A stretch of 64,000 bases of DNA from Sinorhizobium sojae CCBAU 05684 (GTDB lineage Bacteria; Pseudomonadota; Alphaproteobacteria; Rhizobiales; Rhizobiaceae), in NCBI RefSeq assembly GCF_002288525.1, contig NZ_CP023067.1, positions 930,001 to 994,000 on the forward strand. The letters are read 5' to 3'. Both the position numbers and the translations under genes were made by a program. The notes under the pieces are model-generated. The model had not been told where the DNA came from, ran no database searches, and worked only from the letters and a program-made list of their open reading frames with translations. This document shows, in pieces, positions 48,309 to 57,224 of the stretch (position 1 is its first letter; each line of letters starts with the position of its first letter).

Positions 48309-51104
48309 TCAGAAGAAGCCGCGGCGCTGCCACCAGCCGCCCTTTTTCGGTTTGTTTGCCTCTTCCTCGCCGCTCTCGGACTTGTTCGAAGTGACGACCG
48401 GTTCGGAGGCGATCGTCGTGAGATCGCGATTCGCCCGTGCCGGTTTGGCGCCTTCGAGATCCGCCACCGCTTCCTCGACGACCGCAGGCTCAGGGATGGT
48501 CAGATCTTCCGGCTGCGACTCGACCGCCTTCTCGGCGACCGCGTCGACATCTTCTTCCGCTGCCGGCTCGGCTGCCTTCGCGGGTTTCTTGCGGCTGCGC
48601 TTCGGCTTGGCGGGCTTTTCTTCCTCCGGCGCGGCCTCGGCGGCAACGGCCACAGCTTCGACGGCGGCCGCCTCGCTGGCCGCCGGGACGGCTACTTCGG
48701 CCTCTTCGCCGGCTTCAGGTTCCTCCGCGCTTTCCGCATCGCCATCGGTCTCGGAGTCGGCGCCGGCAAGCTCGTCCGATTCCGGACGGTTGCGTCGGCC
48801 GCCGCGCTTGCCGCGGCGGCGACGCTTGCGCTTCTGCTCGCTATCGCCTGCCGCTTCGTCGGCTTCCAGCGTCCCGCTCTCGCCGTTGTCTTCGTCCTCG
48901 GCATCGGCGGCTTCATCCGCCGTAGCAAGCTCGATCGCTTCCCCGGCAGCCGCCTCGTCCGTCTGGGCCGCGCCCTTGCCGCGGCGACGGCGGCGGCGTT
49001 TGCGTTTGCGTCCACCCTGGTCGTCAGAGGCTTGCGCCTTCGGCTGTTCCGTCCTCTCGGCCGGATCCGCGGCCTCCTCCTCGTCCAGATCCTCTTCGAG
49101 GACGATGTCCTCTTCTTCCGGTTCCGGCTCGAAGTGCAGCAGCTGTTCGATCTTGACCGGGTTTTCCACCGGCTCCCCGCGATCGATCGCGAAATGCTGC
49201 GCGCCGACATGGGCGTCGGCCTCGACGATGATCGAAACGCCGAAGCGCTGTTCGTAGTCCGTGATCGTGCCACGCTTGTAATTGAGCAGGTAAAGCGCGA
49301 TTTCCGGAACTGTCCGCACGCTGATGTCGTGTGTGGTGTTCTTCAGCAGATGTTCCTCGATGCCGCGCAGCACGTGCAGCGCGACGGAGGACTGCGAGCG
49401 GATATGGCCCGTGCCGTTGCAATGCGGGCAGGCCTGCATCGTGCTCTCGAGCACCGACGCGCGAATGCGCTGGCGCGACATTTCCAATAGGCCGAAATGC
49501 GAGATACGACCGACCTGGATGCGGGCGCGATCGTTCTTGAGGCAGTCCTTGAGCTTCTTCTCGACGGCGCGGTTGTTCCGCTTCTCCTCCATGTCGATGA
49601 AGTCGATGACGACCAGGCCGGCAAGGTCGCGCAGGCGCAGTTGCCGCGCCACTTCCTCAGCCGCCTCGAGATTCGTCTGCAGCGCAGTGTCCTCGATCGA
49701 GTGCTCGCGCGTCGAGCGGCCGGAGTTGACGTCGATCGAGACCAGCGCTTCGGTCTGGTTGATGATGATATAGCCGCCCGACTTCAGCGTTACCTGCGGC
49801 TGCAGGATCCGGTCGAGCTGCGCTTCGATGCCGGAGCGCGAGAAGATCGGATGCACATCGCGGTAGGGCTGGACGACCTTCGCGTGGCTCGGCATCAGCA
49901 TCTTCATGAAGCTCTTCGCTTCGCGGTAACCCTCCTCGCCGGCAACGATGATCTCGCTGATATCCTTATTGTAGAGGTCGCGGATCGAGCGCTTGATCAG
50001 GCTGCCTTCCTCATAGACGAGGCACGGCGCCGTCGAGTTCAACGTCAGCGTGCGGACGTTTTCCCAGAGCCGCATCAGATATTCGAAGTCGCGCTTGACC
50101 TCGCCCTTGGTGCGGTTGGCACCGGCCGTGCGCAGGATCACGCCCATACCCTGCGGCACGTCGAGGCCGCGGGCTATTTCCTTCAGCCGCTTGCGGTCCT
50201 GCAGATTGGTGATCTTGCGGGAAATGCCGCCGCCGCGCGCCGTGTTCGGCATCAGAACCGAGTAGCGGCCGGCAAGCGAAAGGTAGGTCGTCAGCGCCGC
50301 GCCCTTGTTGCCGCGCTCTTCCTTGGCGACCTGGACCAGGAGGATCTGGCGGCGCTTGATGACTTCCTGGATGCGATACTGCTTGCGCGGCTTGCGGGCC
50401 TGGCGGTCCGGGACTTCTTCCATTGCGTCTTCGGCGCCGACCGACTCGATGACCTCGTTCTCGCCGTCATGGTTGTCGTCGTCGTCCTCATCGCTGCGGC
50501 GGCGCGTGTCGACCTCCTCGGAAATCGAGTCCGTGTCGACCATCGCAGCCATCTCTCCGGCGTTGCCTTCCTGGTCAACCTCCGGGGCAGCGTCGACTGC
50601 TTCTGCGGCTTCCGCCGCTTCGCTCGCCTTGGCCTTTGTCTTCCGCGTGCGCTTGGGCTTTGCCTTGGGCTTTTCCGCGGGAGCCTCTGCGTCAGCCGCT
50701 TCGGCGACGCCTTCCTCTGCCGGCGCCGCTATCGGCGCCTGGCCCTCCGCTTCGGCAGGTGCCGCGGCCTCTTCCGGAGAGATGTCGACCGGGTCGCTCT
50801 CCTCCTCGCGGCGGGCCTCTTCGGCCTCCGCCTTCAGGAGCGCCTGACGATCGGCGAGCGGAATCTGGTAGTAGTCGGGGTGGATTTCGGCAAAAGCCAA
50901 AAAGCCGTGGCGGTTGCCACCGTAGTCGACAAACGCGGCCTGCAACGAAGGCTCCACCCTCGTTACCTTCGCCAGGTAGATATTGCCGCGGATCTGTTTC
51001 TTGTGTTCCGATTCGAAATCGAATTCTTCTATGCGGTTCCCGCGTACGACAACGACGCGCGTCTCCTCTGAGTGAGACGCATCGATAAGCATCTTCTCTG
51101 CCAT
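48309..51104 (-). CDS. rne: Ribonuclease E
   Basis: 931 residues. Endonuclease that starts mRNA decay and matures rRNA and tRNA. Order: N-terminal MLIDASHSEETRVVVVRGNRI, then an S1 domain interrupted by a long acidic Ala/Glu-rich insertion (~95-255) that is normal for alphaproteobacteria, then the catalytic Rne/Rng domain with SIDVNSGRS (~450) and the Zn-link CPHCNGTGH (~560). The C-terminal half (~660-931) is disordered, with arginine-rich RNA-binding patches (RKRKRRRRRRGK; RKRRRRGKRGGRR) alternating with acidic Ala/Glu runs. It ends in KKGGWWQRRGFF. The Caulobacter RNase E C-terminal GWW peptide binds PNPase, so the tail is probably the PNPase docking site. A long structured 5' region precedes it. 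Confidence 0.95.
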   Translation of the reverse strand: MAEKMLIDASHSEETRVVVVRGNRIEEFDFESEHKKQIRGNIYLAKVTRVEPSLQAAFVDYGGNRHGFLAFAEIHPDYYQIPLADRQALLKAEAEEARREEESDPVDISPEEAAAPAEAEGQAPIAAPAEEGVAEAADAEAPAEKPKAKPKRTRKTKAKASEAAEAAEAVDAAPEVDQEGNAGEMAAMVDTDSISEEVDTRRRSDEDDDDNHDGENEVIESVGAEDAMEEVPDRQARKPRKQYRIQEVIKRRQILLVQVAKEERGNKGAALTTYLSLAGRYSVLMPNTARGGGISRKITNLQDRKRLKEIARGLDVPQGMGVILRTAGANRTKGEVKRDFEYLMRLWENVRTLTLNSTAPCLVYEEGSLIKRSIRDLYNKDISEIIVAGEEGYREAKSFMKMLMPSHAKVVQPYRDVHPIFSRSGIEAQLDRILQPQVTLKSGGYIIINQTEALVSIDVNSGRSTREHSIEDTALQTNLEAAEEVARQLRLRDLAGLVVIDFIDMEEKRNNRAVEKKLKDCLKNDRARIQVGRISHFGLLEMSRQRIRASVLESTMQACPHCNGTGHIRSQSSVALHVLRGIEEHLLKNTTHDISVRTVPEIALYLLNYKRGTITDYEQRFGVSIIVEADAHVGAQHFAIDRGEPVENPVKIEQLLHFEPEPEEEDIVLEEDLDEEEAADPAERTEQPKAQASDDQGGRKRKRRRRRRGKGAAQTDEAAAGEAIELATADEAADAEDEDNGESGTLEADEAAGDSEQKRKRRRRGKRGGRRNRPESDELAGADSETDGDAESAEEPEAGEEAEVAVPAASEAAAVEAVAVAAEAAPEEEKPAKPKRSRKKPAKAAEPAAEEDVDAVAEKAVESQPEDLTIPEPAVVEEAVADLEGAKPARANRDLTTIASEPVVTSNKSESGEEEANKPKKGGWWQRRGFF

Positions 51105-51843
51105 CTAAGCTGTGCTCCTCGGCGCAGGCGGACGGCAGACAGAGTGGCTTCACTGGGAAAACTGTCGAACACGCCGGGAGCTGCGCCGGATATAAGGGGT
51201 CCTGTTTGGCGCAGGCGATGGTGCAACAGCCAGACGGCAGCCGGAACGGTCACGTCCCAGGGCCTCTTTACTTCTGACCGATACTGCTGACTCACATCAA
51301 ATGACCAAACAAGAATGCCAATGTCTTAGGCCCCGAAACGGGGCCCGATGAATGTGCCCGCTTGCGGGCATTCGGTGAAAATCACCATCAAGAACTCCGG
51401 CCACCGCCGGAAATTTGCGATCCAGTGTACGAAGGAGGAAATGCAGCGACGGCGGATGAATGCCTGCGGCCGCGGAAGCACGATACGGTTGCAACCGGTT
51501 GTCCGGCTCGATCGCTCCCTGGCGCCAAGCTCGGGAAAGCCCCGGCTGCCCGGCCGACGATTCTATCCCGTCAACACTTTCTCCTTGTGACGCTTTTATG
51601 GATTCTATGTCACATTGGCAAGGGAAAAGCCGGTGCCGCCACAATATTGATCGATTCGCTTGCGCGGGTGAAGCGGCGCCGCCGGCGGGTGGTGGCAGCC
51701 TCGCGGATGCCCGCCCGTGGCTCTTGATGTCAAACTTTGGTTAACCATGGAAGGGCATTGGTGGAATGTCGCTCGAGTGACGCCAGGACCGCGTGCCGAA
51801 GCGAGGGCGCTTTAGCTTTTGAAAAGATGACGGGGGAATTCAG
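51105..51843. other. Divergent intergenic region: rne leader and amiC promoter region
   Basis: 739 bases with no supportable protein gene. On the rne side, two GC-rich hairpins at 51329-51345 and 51351-51372 lie ~225-270 bases before the rne start codon, consistent with a long structured 5' leader. A possible promoter for rne is the CTTGCC/ATAAAA pair on the minus strand near 51590-51620. A TTAACCAT octamer at 51741-51748, the sequence of a CtrA half-site, lies about 95 bases before the amiC start. Confidence 0.45.
51329..51372 (-). promoter_or_regulatory. Tandem hairpins in the putative rne 5' leader
   Basis: GGCCCC-GAAAC-GGGGCC (51329-51345) and AATGTGCCCGC-TT-GCGGGCATT (51351-51372). Both are stable stems 6 bases apart and would lie in the untranslated leader if rne starts transcription beyond 51372. 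RNase E genes commonly autoregulate through such leaders (Enterobacteria); whether that holds here is inference. Confidence 0.4.
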
Positions 51844-53100
51844 GTGAGGGCTACGGCAAATGTGGTGCGCTCGTTGTGGGCGACGGCAACGTTGCGGCGG
51901 GCGGCGCGCTCGCTTGCCGTCTTGTTTGCGCTGGTTGCCGCACAGCCGTCTCCAGGCATGGCCGCCGACGAGGAGGCGCCGCTTCTCGCCTTCGGCGCGC
52001 GAATCGCCGGCGACGACGCGCGCACGCGTCTCGTCATCGCGTTCGACCGCAAGCCGGATTTCTCGATTCACTATGTCGCAGATCCTGTTCGCGTCGTCGT
52101 TGACCTGCCGGAAACCTCCTTCGGACTGAAGCCGGAGAGCCTCGAACCCAGAGGTCTCTTCAATGCCATACGCTATGGGGGGGTGGGGGCGGGGGCCTCC
52201 CGGCTCGTCCTCTCCGCCAACGGGCCGACCGAGATAACAGAGGCCAAGGTGATGCCGGAGGAAGACGGAAGTGGCTTCCGTCTCGTGCTCGATGCGGAAA
52301 GGATCGATCGGGGGCGCTTTGAAAGGCTGCTGAACGAGCAGCAGTGGAAGGGGACAGGGCGCGCGGTCAAGGCCGACCGGCCGGCGGCGCCGCCGCCCAA
52401 GGCCGGCACATTCGTGATCGCGGTGGATGCGGGCCATGGTGGAATCGACACCGGCGCCGTCGGCGCGACGAGCAAGATCGAGGAAAAGCACATCACGCTC
52501 GATTTCGCGCGGGTGCTCGCCGAGACCCTGAACCGCGAGGCCGGCGTCGAGGCTTTCCTGACGCGCGACCGCGACGAGTTCCTCTCCCTGGCTCAGCGGG
52601 TGCAGATCGCGCGGCAGGGAAACGCCCATCTCTTCATTTCCCTTCACGCCGATACGCTGAGGCAGAAGGATATTCGCGGCGCAACCGTCTACACCATTTC
52701 CGACAGGGCGTCCGACCACCTGGCAGCCGAGCTTGCGCAGCGGGAAAACCTGTCCGATGAGATTGCGGGCGTCGCGATCGAAAGCGAACCGCCCGAGGTC
52801 GCCGATATCCTCATCGATCTGACGCGCCGCGAAACCCAGGCGTTCTCGGTCAGTCTTGCGCGCAACGTCGTCACTTCCTTCGAGGGGCAGATCAAGCTGA
52901 TCAACAATCCTCATCGCCACGCCGGCTTTCGGGTCCTGCAGGCGCCCGACGTGCCATCGGTACTGCTCGAACTCGGATTCCTTTCCAACGAGGAGGATGA
53001 GAAGCTGCTGCTCGATGCGGAATGGCGCAAGAAGGTGTCTGGCCTCATCGCGGACGCCGTCCGGCGCTATCGGCAAGCGGCGGTTGCAAACGGCGGCTGA
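51844..53100 (+). CDS. amiC: N-acetylmuramoyl-L-alanine amidase with AMIN domain
   Basis: 418-residue periplasmic amidase that splits septal peptidoglycan between MurNAc and the stem peptide. Signal peptide to about residue 40 (cleavage after GMA), AMIN targeting domain (~48-145), linker, then the Amidase_3 zinc domain (~195-412). Zinc ligands and catalytic residues: VDAGHGGIDTGAVG (~199-212), a Glu in KHITLDFA context, FISLHADT (~262), and LELGFLSNEED (~380). The start is GTG 51844, preceded by CAGG. It is followed 349 bases later by the PBP1A gene in the same direction; both act in cell-wall growth and division. A G7-T-G5-C-G5 tract lies inside the gene at 52177-52195. Confidence 0.9.
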   Translation: MRATANVVRSLWATATLRRAARSLAVLFALVAAQPSPGMAADEEAPLLAFGARIAGDDARTRLVIAFDRKPDFSIHYVADPVRVVVDLPETSFGLKPESLEPRGLFNAIRYGGVGAGASRLVLSANGPTEITEAKVMPEEDGSGFRLVLDAERIDRGRFERLLNEQQWKGTGRAVKADRPAAPPPKAGTFVIAVDAGHGGIDTGAVGATSKIEEKHITLDFARVLAETLNREAGVEAFLTRDRDEFLSLAQRVQIARQGNAHLFISLHADTLRQKDIRGATVYTISDRASDHLAAELAQRENLSDEIAGVAIESEPPEVADILIDLTRRETQAFSVSLARNVVTSFEGQIKLINNPHRHAGFRVLQAPDVPSVLLELGFLSNEEDEKLLLDAEWRKKVSGLIADAVRRYRQAAVANGG

Positions 53101-53449
53101 ATAGTGGCGGGATCTTGCGCGGGCCGATTGGCCCCCCCGCGGGCCTGAAGTGATTTGTGTCGCCCCTGTAACAGGCATATGCTTTTCAGCTGGATGCGCA
53201 CGGGATAATCGAAACCAGCCCTATTTTACTCACAATCCGGGCCTTTTGGGGGAAGGGGTCCCGTTTTGTTGGGAAACGGTGTTGATGCGTGGGGCTCCTC
53301 GCCATATGAGGGAGCCCGCGAGGGTGTAGCTGCAGTACGAGACGATTTCTGACGGAAGCGCTTGGCAGGGTCGATGTGTTTTGCGAAAGCGGGGCTTTCG
53401 AGTTCCACGGCCTGGCGATGGACGATAATTAGGTACCGGTACCTGACTG
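53101..53449. other. Intergenic region between amiC and the PBP1A gene
   Basis: 349 bases with no gene. It contains a GC-rich inverted repeat just after amiC (GCGGGCC...GGCCC, 53117-53137), an imperfect GGGCTCC...GGGAGCCC hairpin (about 53301-53326), and a 14-bp perfect palindrome AGGTACCGGTACCT (53431-53444) ending 5 bases before the PBP1A start codon. Confidence 0.5.
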
Positions 53450-55906
53450 ATGATCAGACTCATAGGTTATTTTTTCGGCGTTGGTGTGTTTCTGCTGCTT
53501 GGCGCTGCCGTGGCGGTGGCAATCTATGTTGGCGCCTTGACGAAGGATTTGCCCGACTATGAGGTGCTGGCGAAATATGCGCCGCCGGTAACGACCCGTT
53601 TCCACGCCGGTAACGGCGCGCTGATGGCCGAATATGCCCGCGAGCGCCGGCTCTATCTGCCGATCCAGGCCATACCGGATCGCGTCAAGGCCGCCTTCAT
53701 CTCCGCAGAGGACAAGAATTTCTACCAGCATCCGGGCATCGACGTTACCGGTCTCGCCCGTGCCATCGCCGTCAACATCCAGAACCTGGGTTCGGGCCGG
53801 CGCCCCGTCGGCGCCTCGACGATCACCCAGCAGGTCGCGAAGAACTTCCTGCTTACTTCCGACCAGACGATCGACCGCAAGATCAAGGAGGCGATCCTCT
53901 CCTTCCGCATCGAGCAGGCCTACAGCAAGGACCGCATCCTCGAGCTCTATCTCAATGAGATATTCTTCGGATTGAATGCCTACGGGGTCGCCGGCGCGGC
54001 TCTCACATATTTCGACAAGTCGGTCACCGAACTCACCATTGCCGAAAGCGCCTATCTCGCGGCCCTTCCCAAGGGGCCGGCCAATTATCACCCGTTCCGC
54101 AAGACGGATGCGGCGATTGAGCGCCGCAACTGGGTGATCGACCGCATGGTCGAGAACGGTTACGTGACCAAGGCGGACGGCGAGGAGGCGAAGCAGCAGC
54201 CGCTCGGCGTAATGCCGCGCCGCGGTGGCGCCCACCTCTTCGCGTCGGACTACTTCGCCGAGGAGGTGCGCCGGCAGATCATCCAGAAATACGGCGACAA
54301 CGCGCTCTACGAGGGCGGCCTCTCGGTGCGCACCTCTCTCGATCCGCAAATGCAGGTCATCGCCCGCAAGGCCTTGCAGGACGGGCTCGTCAACTATGAC
54401 GAGCGCCGCGGCTTCCACGGCCCGATCGATACGATCGAGATCGGCGGCGACTGGGGCGAGCCACTGAGCAAGATCGCAGCGCTCGGCGACGTTCCGGAAT
54501 GGAAGCTTGCCGTCGTGCTTTCCGTCGACGGCGAAGGGGCGGTGGTCGGTCTTCAGCCGGAAAAGGAAGCCTCCGGCAAGATCGTCGCCGAACGCGTGAC
54601 CGGCCATATTGCCGCGAAGAACATGGAATGGGCCTACCGCTCCGCCCGCCGCGACCGCAAGAACGCGAAATCCCCGGAAGGAGTGTTCGGGCCCGGCGAT
54701 GTCGTTTATGTCGAACCGATCGAGGGCGAAGAGGCCGAGTATCGCCTTCGCCAGCCGCCGAAAGTCCAGGGCGGGTTGGTGGCGATGGATCCGCATACGG
54801 GCCGCGTGCTGGCGATGGTCGGCGGCTTCTCTTACGCGCAGTCGGAGTTCAACCGCGCCACCCAGGCGATGCGCCAGCCCGGCTCGTCCTTCAAACCCTT
54901 CGTCTACGCTGCGGCGCTCGACAACGGCTACACGCCCGCATCGGTTATCCTCGACGCGCCGATCGAGATCGTCTCCGGCGGACAGGTATGGCGGCCTGAA
55001 AACTACGGCGGCGGTTCCGCCGGCCCCTCGACCCTGCGCCTCGGCATCGAGAAATCGCGAAACCTGATGACGGTGCGCCTTGCCAACGACATGGGCATGA
55101 ACCTTGTTGCCGAATATGCCGAACGCTTTGGCATTTACGACAAGATGCAACCGCTCCTGGCCATGTCGCTCGGTTCCGGCGAGACGACGGTTCTGCGCAT
55201 GGTCTCCGCCTATTCCGTCCTGGCCAATGGCGGCAAGCAGATCAAGCCGTCGCTGATCGATCGGATTCAGGACCGCTACGGCAAGACCATCTTCCGCCAT
55301 GAGGACCGCACTTGCGACAATTGCAACGCCAATGACTGGGCGGAGCAGGAAGAGCCGGTGCTGACCGACAATCGCGAGCAGGTGCTCGATCCGATGACCG
55401 CCTACCAGATCACCTCGATGATGGAGGGCGTGGTCGCGCGGGGCACGGCCGCGGGCAAGATCAAGCTCGATCGGCCGGTGGCGGGCAAGACCGGCACCAC
55501 CAATGACGAAAAGGATGCCTGGTTCGTCGGGTATACGCCGGATCTCGTGGCGGGCCTTTATCTGGGCTTCGACGATCCGGCTCCGCTCGGCCGCGGTGCG
55601 ACGGGCGGCGGCCTTGCGGCGCCGATCTTCAATACCTTCATGCAGGAGGCGGTCAAGGGTACCCGTCCCGGCAAGTTCGTCGTGCCGGAGGGCATGAGCC
55701 TCATTCCCGTCAATCGCAAGACCGGCATGGCGGCCTTCGAGGGCGAGCCCGACACGATCATCGAAGCCTTCAAGCCCGGCACGGGCCCGGCCGAGAGCTT
55801 CTCGGTCATCGGCGACCTCGACGAATATGCGCCGCCGGAGGAGATTCTGAGGAACTCTCCGCAGGCCAACGAGGCCGTGACCTCCGGTTCGAACGGCCTC
55901 TTCTGA
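53450..55906 (+). CDS. mrcA: Penicillin-binding protein 1A (bifunctional transglycosylase/transpeptidase)
   Basis: 818-residue class A PBP. One N-terminal membrane helix (~6-29) anchors it to the inner membrane. The GT51 glycosyltransferase domain follows with FISAEDKNFYQHPGID (~83-98, catalytic Glu E87), GASTITQQVAKN (~121-132), and later an OB-like/linker region. The transpeptidase domain (~410-740) carries SxxK in PGSSFKPFVYAAAL (~475-488) and KTGT in VAGKTGTTNDEKDAWFVGY (~675). An atypical CDNCNAN cysteine pair near 615-625 is of unknown meaning. The 14-bp palindrome upstream may affect ribosome access. Confidence 0.94.
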   Translation: MIRLIGYFFGVGVFLLLGAAVAVAIYVGALTKDLPDYEVLAKYAPPVTTRFHAGNGALMAEYARERRLYLPIQAIPDRVKAAFISAEDKNFYQHPGIDVTGLARAIAVNIQNLGSGRRPVGASTITQQVAKNFLLTSDQTIDRKIKEAILSFRIEQAYSKDRILELYLNEIFFGLNAYGVAGAALTYFDKSVTELTIAESAYLAALPKGPANYHPFRKTDAAIERRNWVIDRMVENGYVTKADGEEAKQQPLGVMPRRGGAHLFASDYFAEEVRRQIIQKYGDNALYEGGLSVRTSLDPQMQVIARKALQDGLVNYDERRGFHGPIDTIEIGGDWGEPLSKIAALGDVPEWKLAVVLSVDGEGAVVGLQPEKEASGKIVAERVTGHIAAKNMEWAYRSARRDRKNAKSPEGVFGPGDVVYVEPIEGEEAEYRLRQPPKVQGGLVAMDPHTGRVLAMVGGFSYAQSEFNRATQAMRQPGSSFKPFVYAAALDNGYTPASVILDAPIEIVSGGQVWRPENYGGGSAGPSTLRLGIEKSRNLMTVRLANDMGMNLVAEYAERFGIYDKMQPLLAMSLGSGETTVLRMVSAYSVLANGGKQIKPSLIDRIQDRYGKTIFRHEDRTCDNCNANDWAEQEEPVLTDNREQVLDPMTAYQITSMMEGVVARGTAAGKIKLDRPVAGKTGTTNDEKDAWFVGYTPDLVAGLYLGFDDPAPLGRGATGGGLAAPIFNTFMQEAVKGTRPGKFVVPEGMSLIPVNRKTGMAAFEGEPDTIIEAFKPGTGPAESFSVIGDLDEYAPPEEILRNSPQANEAVTSGSNGLF

Positions 55907-56003
55907 CCCTTTCGGTTGCAGCTTCCCGCCCGTCGCCTTTACATCGGCGGCGGGCATCGCTATTTGACCCTGACCATCCTACAACGACACAAGAAACAGG
56001 ATC

Positions 56004-57135
56004 ATGCGCAGCGAAATCGAGAACATCGTCGACGAAATCAAGCAGGCCATAAGCCTGCTGAGGAGGCATCTTTGACTGGGACCAGGCGATAAGGCGACTG
56101 GACTGGTTGAACAACAAGGCGGAAGATCCGTCGCTCTGGAACGATGCAGCCGAGGCGCAGAAGCTGATGCGCGAACGCCAGCAGCTCGATGACAACATCA
56201 ACGCCCTGCGCCGGCTCGAGCAGCACCTCAACGAAAACATCGAACTCATCGAACTCGGCGAAGAGGAAGGCGATTCGGGGATCGTCACCGAGGCCGAGGA
56301 GGCGCTCCGGCAGCTTCGCAGCGAAGCGGCGAAGAAGCAGGTGGAAGCCATGCTATCCGGTGAGGCCGACCAGAACGACACCTACCTCGAAGTGCATTCG
56401 GGCGCCGGCGGCACCGAGAGCCAGGACTGGGCCAACATGCTGCTTCGCATGTACTCCCGCTGGGCGGAGCGCCAGGGCTATAAGGTGGAGCTGCTGGAAA
56501 TCCAGGACGGTGAAGAGGCTGGCATCAAGTCGGCGACGCTCCTCGTCAAGGGCCCCAACGCTTATGGCTGGCTGAAGACCGAATCGGGCGTGCACCGGCT
56601 TGTGCGCATCTCGCCCTATGACAGCAATGCCCGCCGCCACACCTCGTTTTCGTCGATCTGGGTCTATCCGGTCGTGGACGAATCGATCCAGATCGATGTC
56701 AACGAAAGCGACTGCCGCATCGATACCTATCGCTCTTCGGGCGCCGGCGGCCAGCACGTCAACACGACCGATTCGGCGGTGCGCATCACGCACATGCCAA
56801 GCGGCATCGTCGTGCAGTGCCAGCAGGAGCGCTCCCAACACAAGAACCGCGCCAAGGCGTGGGACATGTTGCGCGCTCGGCTCTACGAAGCGGAGCTGAA
56901 GAAGCGGGAGGAGGCGGCCAATGCCGAGGCGGCCTCCAAGACCGATATCGGCTGGGGCCATCAAATCCGCTCCTATGTTCTGCAGCCCTATCAGCTGGTG
57001 AAGGACCTGCGAACGGGCGTCGAAAGCACGAGCCCTGGTGACGTGCTGGACGGCGAGCTTAACGAGTTCATGGAGGCTGCGCTTGCGCACCGCGTCAGCG
57101 GTGGCGGCGATGCGGTCATAGACGAACTGAGCTGA
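56004..57135 (+). CDS. prfB: Peptide chain release factor 2 (programmed +1 frameshift)
   Basis: 376 residues when read with the autoregulatory frameshift: 23 codons from ATG 56004 to the CTT at 56070-56072, then the in-frame TGA at 56073-56075 is bypassed by +1 slippage, and reading resumes with GAC at 56074. The site has the internal Shine-Dalgarno AGGAGG (56061-56066) three bases before CTT-TGA-C, as in E. coli. RF2 marks are [20 protein letters not shown] with the GGQ motif, and SPYD at the stop-codon-recognition position, where E. coli has SPF. RF2 releases proteins at UGA and UAA. When RF2 is scarce, frameshifting rises, so the gene regulates itself. Confidence 0.96.
56061..56076 (+). 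promoter_or_regulatory. prfB programmed frameshift site
   Basis: AGGAGG-CAT-CTT-TGA-C. The anti-SD element AGGAGG is 3 bases before the slippery CTT, the in-frame UGA is followed by C (a poor termination context), and slippage by +1 gives L-D. This is the canonical RF2 shift signal. Confidence 0.95.
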
Positions 57136-57160
57136 TCTCCGATGAGGCACATGCGTGAAC

Positions 57161-57195
57161 GGCCGGGCAAGACAGCGCCCGGCCGCTCTCTTTTT
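57161..57195 (+). terminator. Rho-independent terminator of prfB
   Basis: 8-bp stem GGCCGGGC / GCCCGGCC (57161-57168 and 57177-57184) with an 8-base loop, followed by a CTCTCTTTTT tract. It lies 26 bases after the prfB stop codon; it also separates prfB from the convergent small secreted protein gene. Confidence 0.85.
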
Positions 57196-57224
57196 CAAGC
57201 GCTTGCCGCGCGAAATGTGCTCGG

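Noticed and set aside
49497-51071. 524-codon open frame antisense to rne
   Set aside because: Low-complexity translation caused by the repetitive acidic and arginine-rich codons of rne; no gene-like features.
53429-55957. 842-codon open frame antisense to the PBP1A gene
   Set aside because: It mirrors codon periodicity of the high-GC PBP1A gene, has Arg/Asp-rich composition and no family motif, while the plus strand encodes a complete class A PBP.
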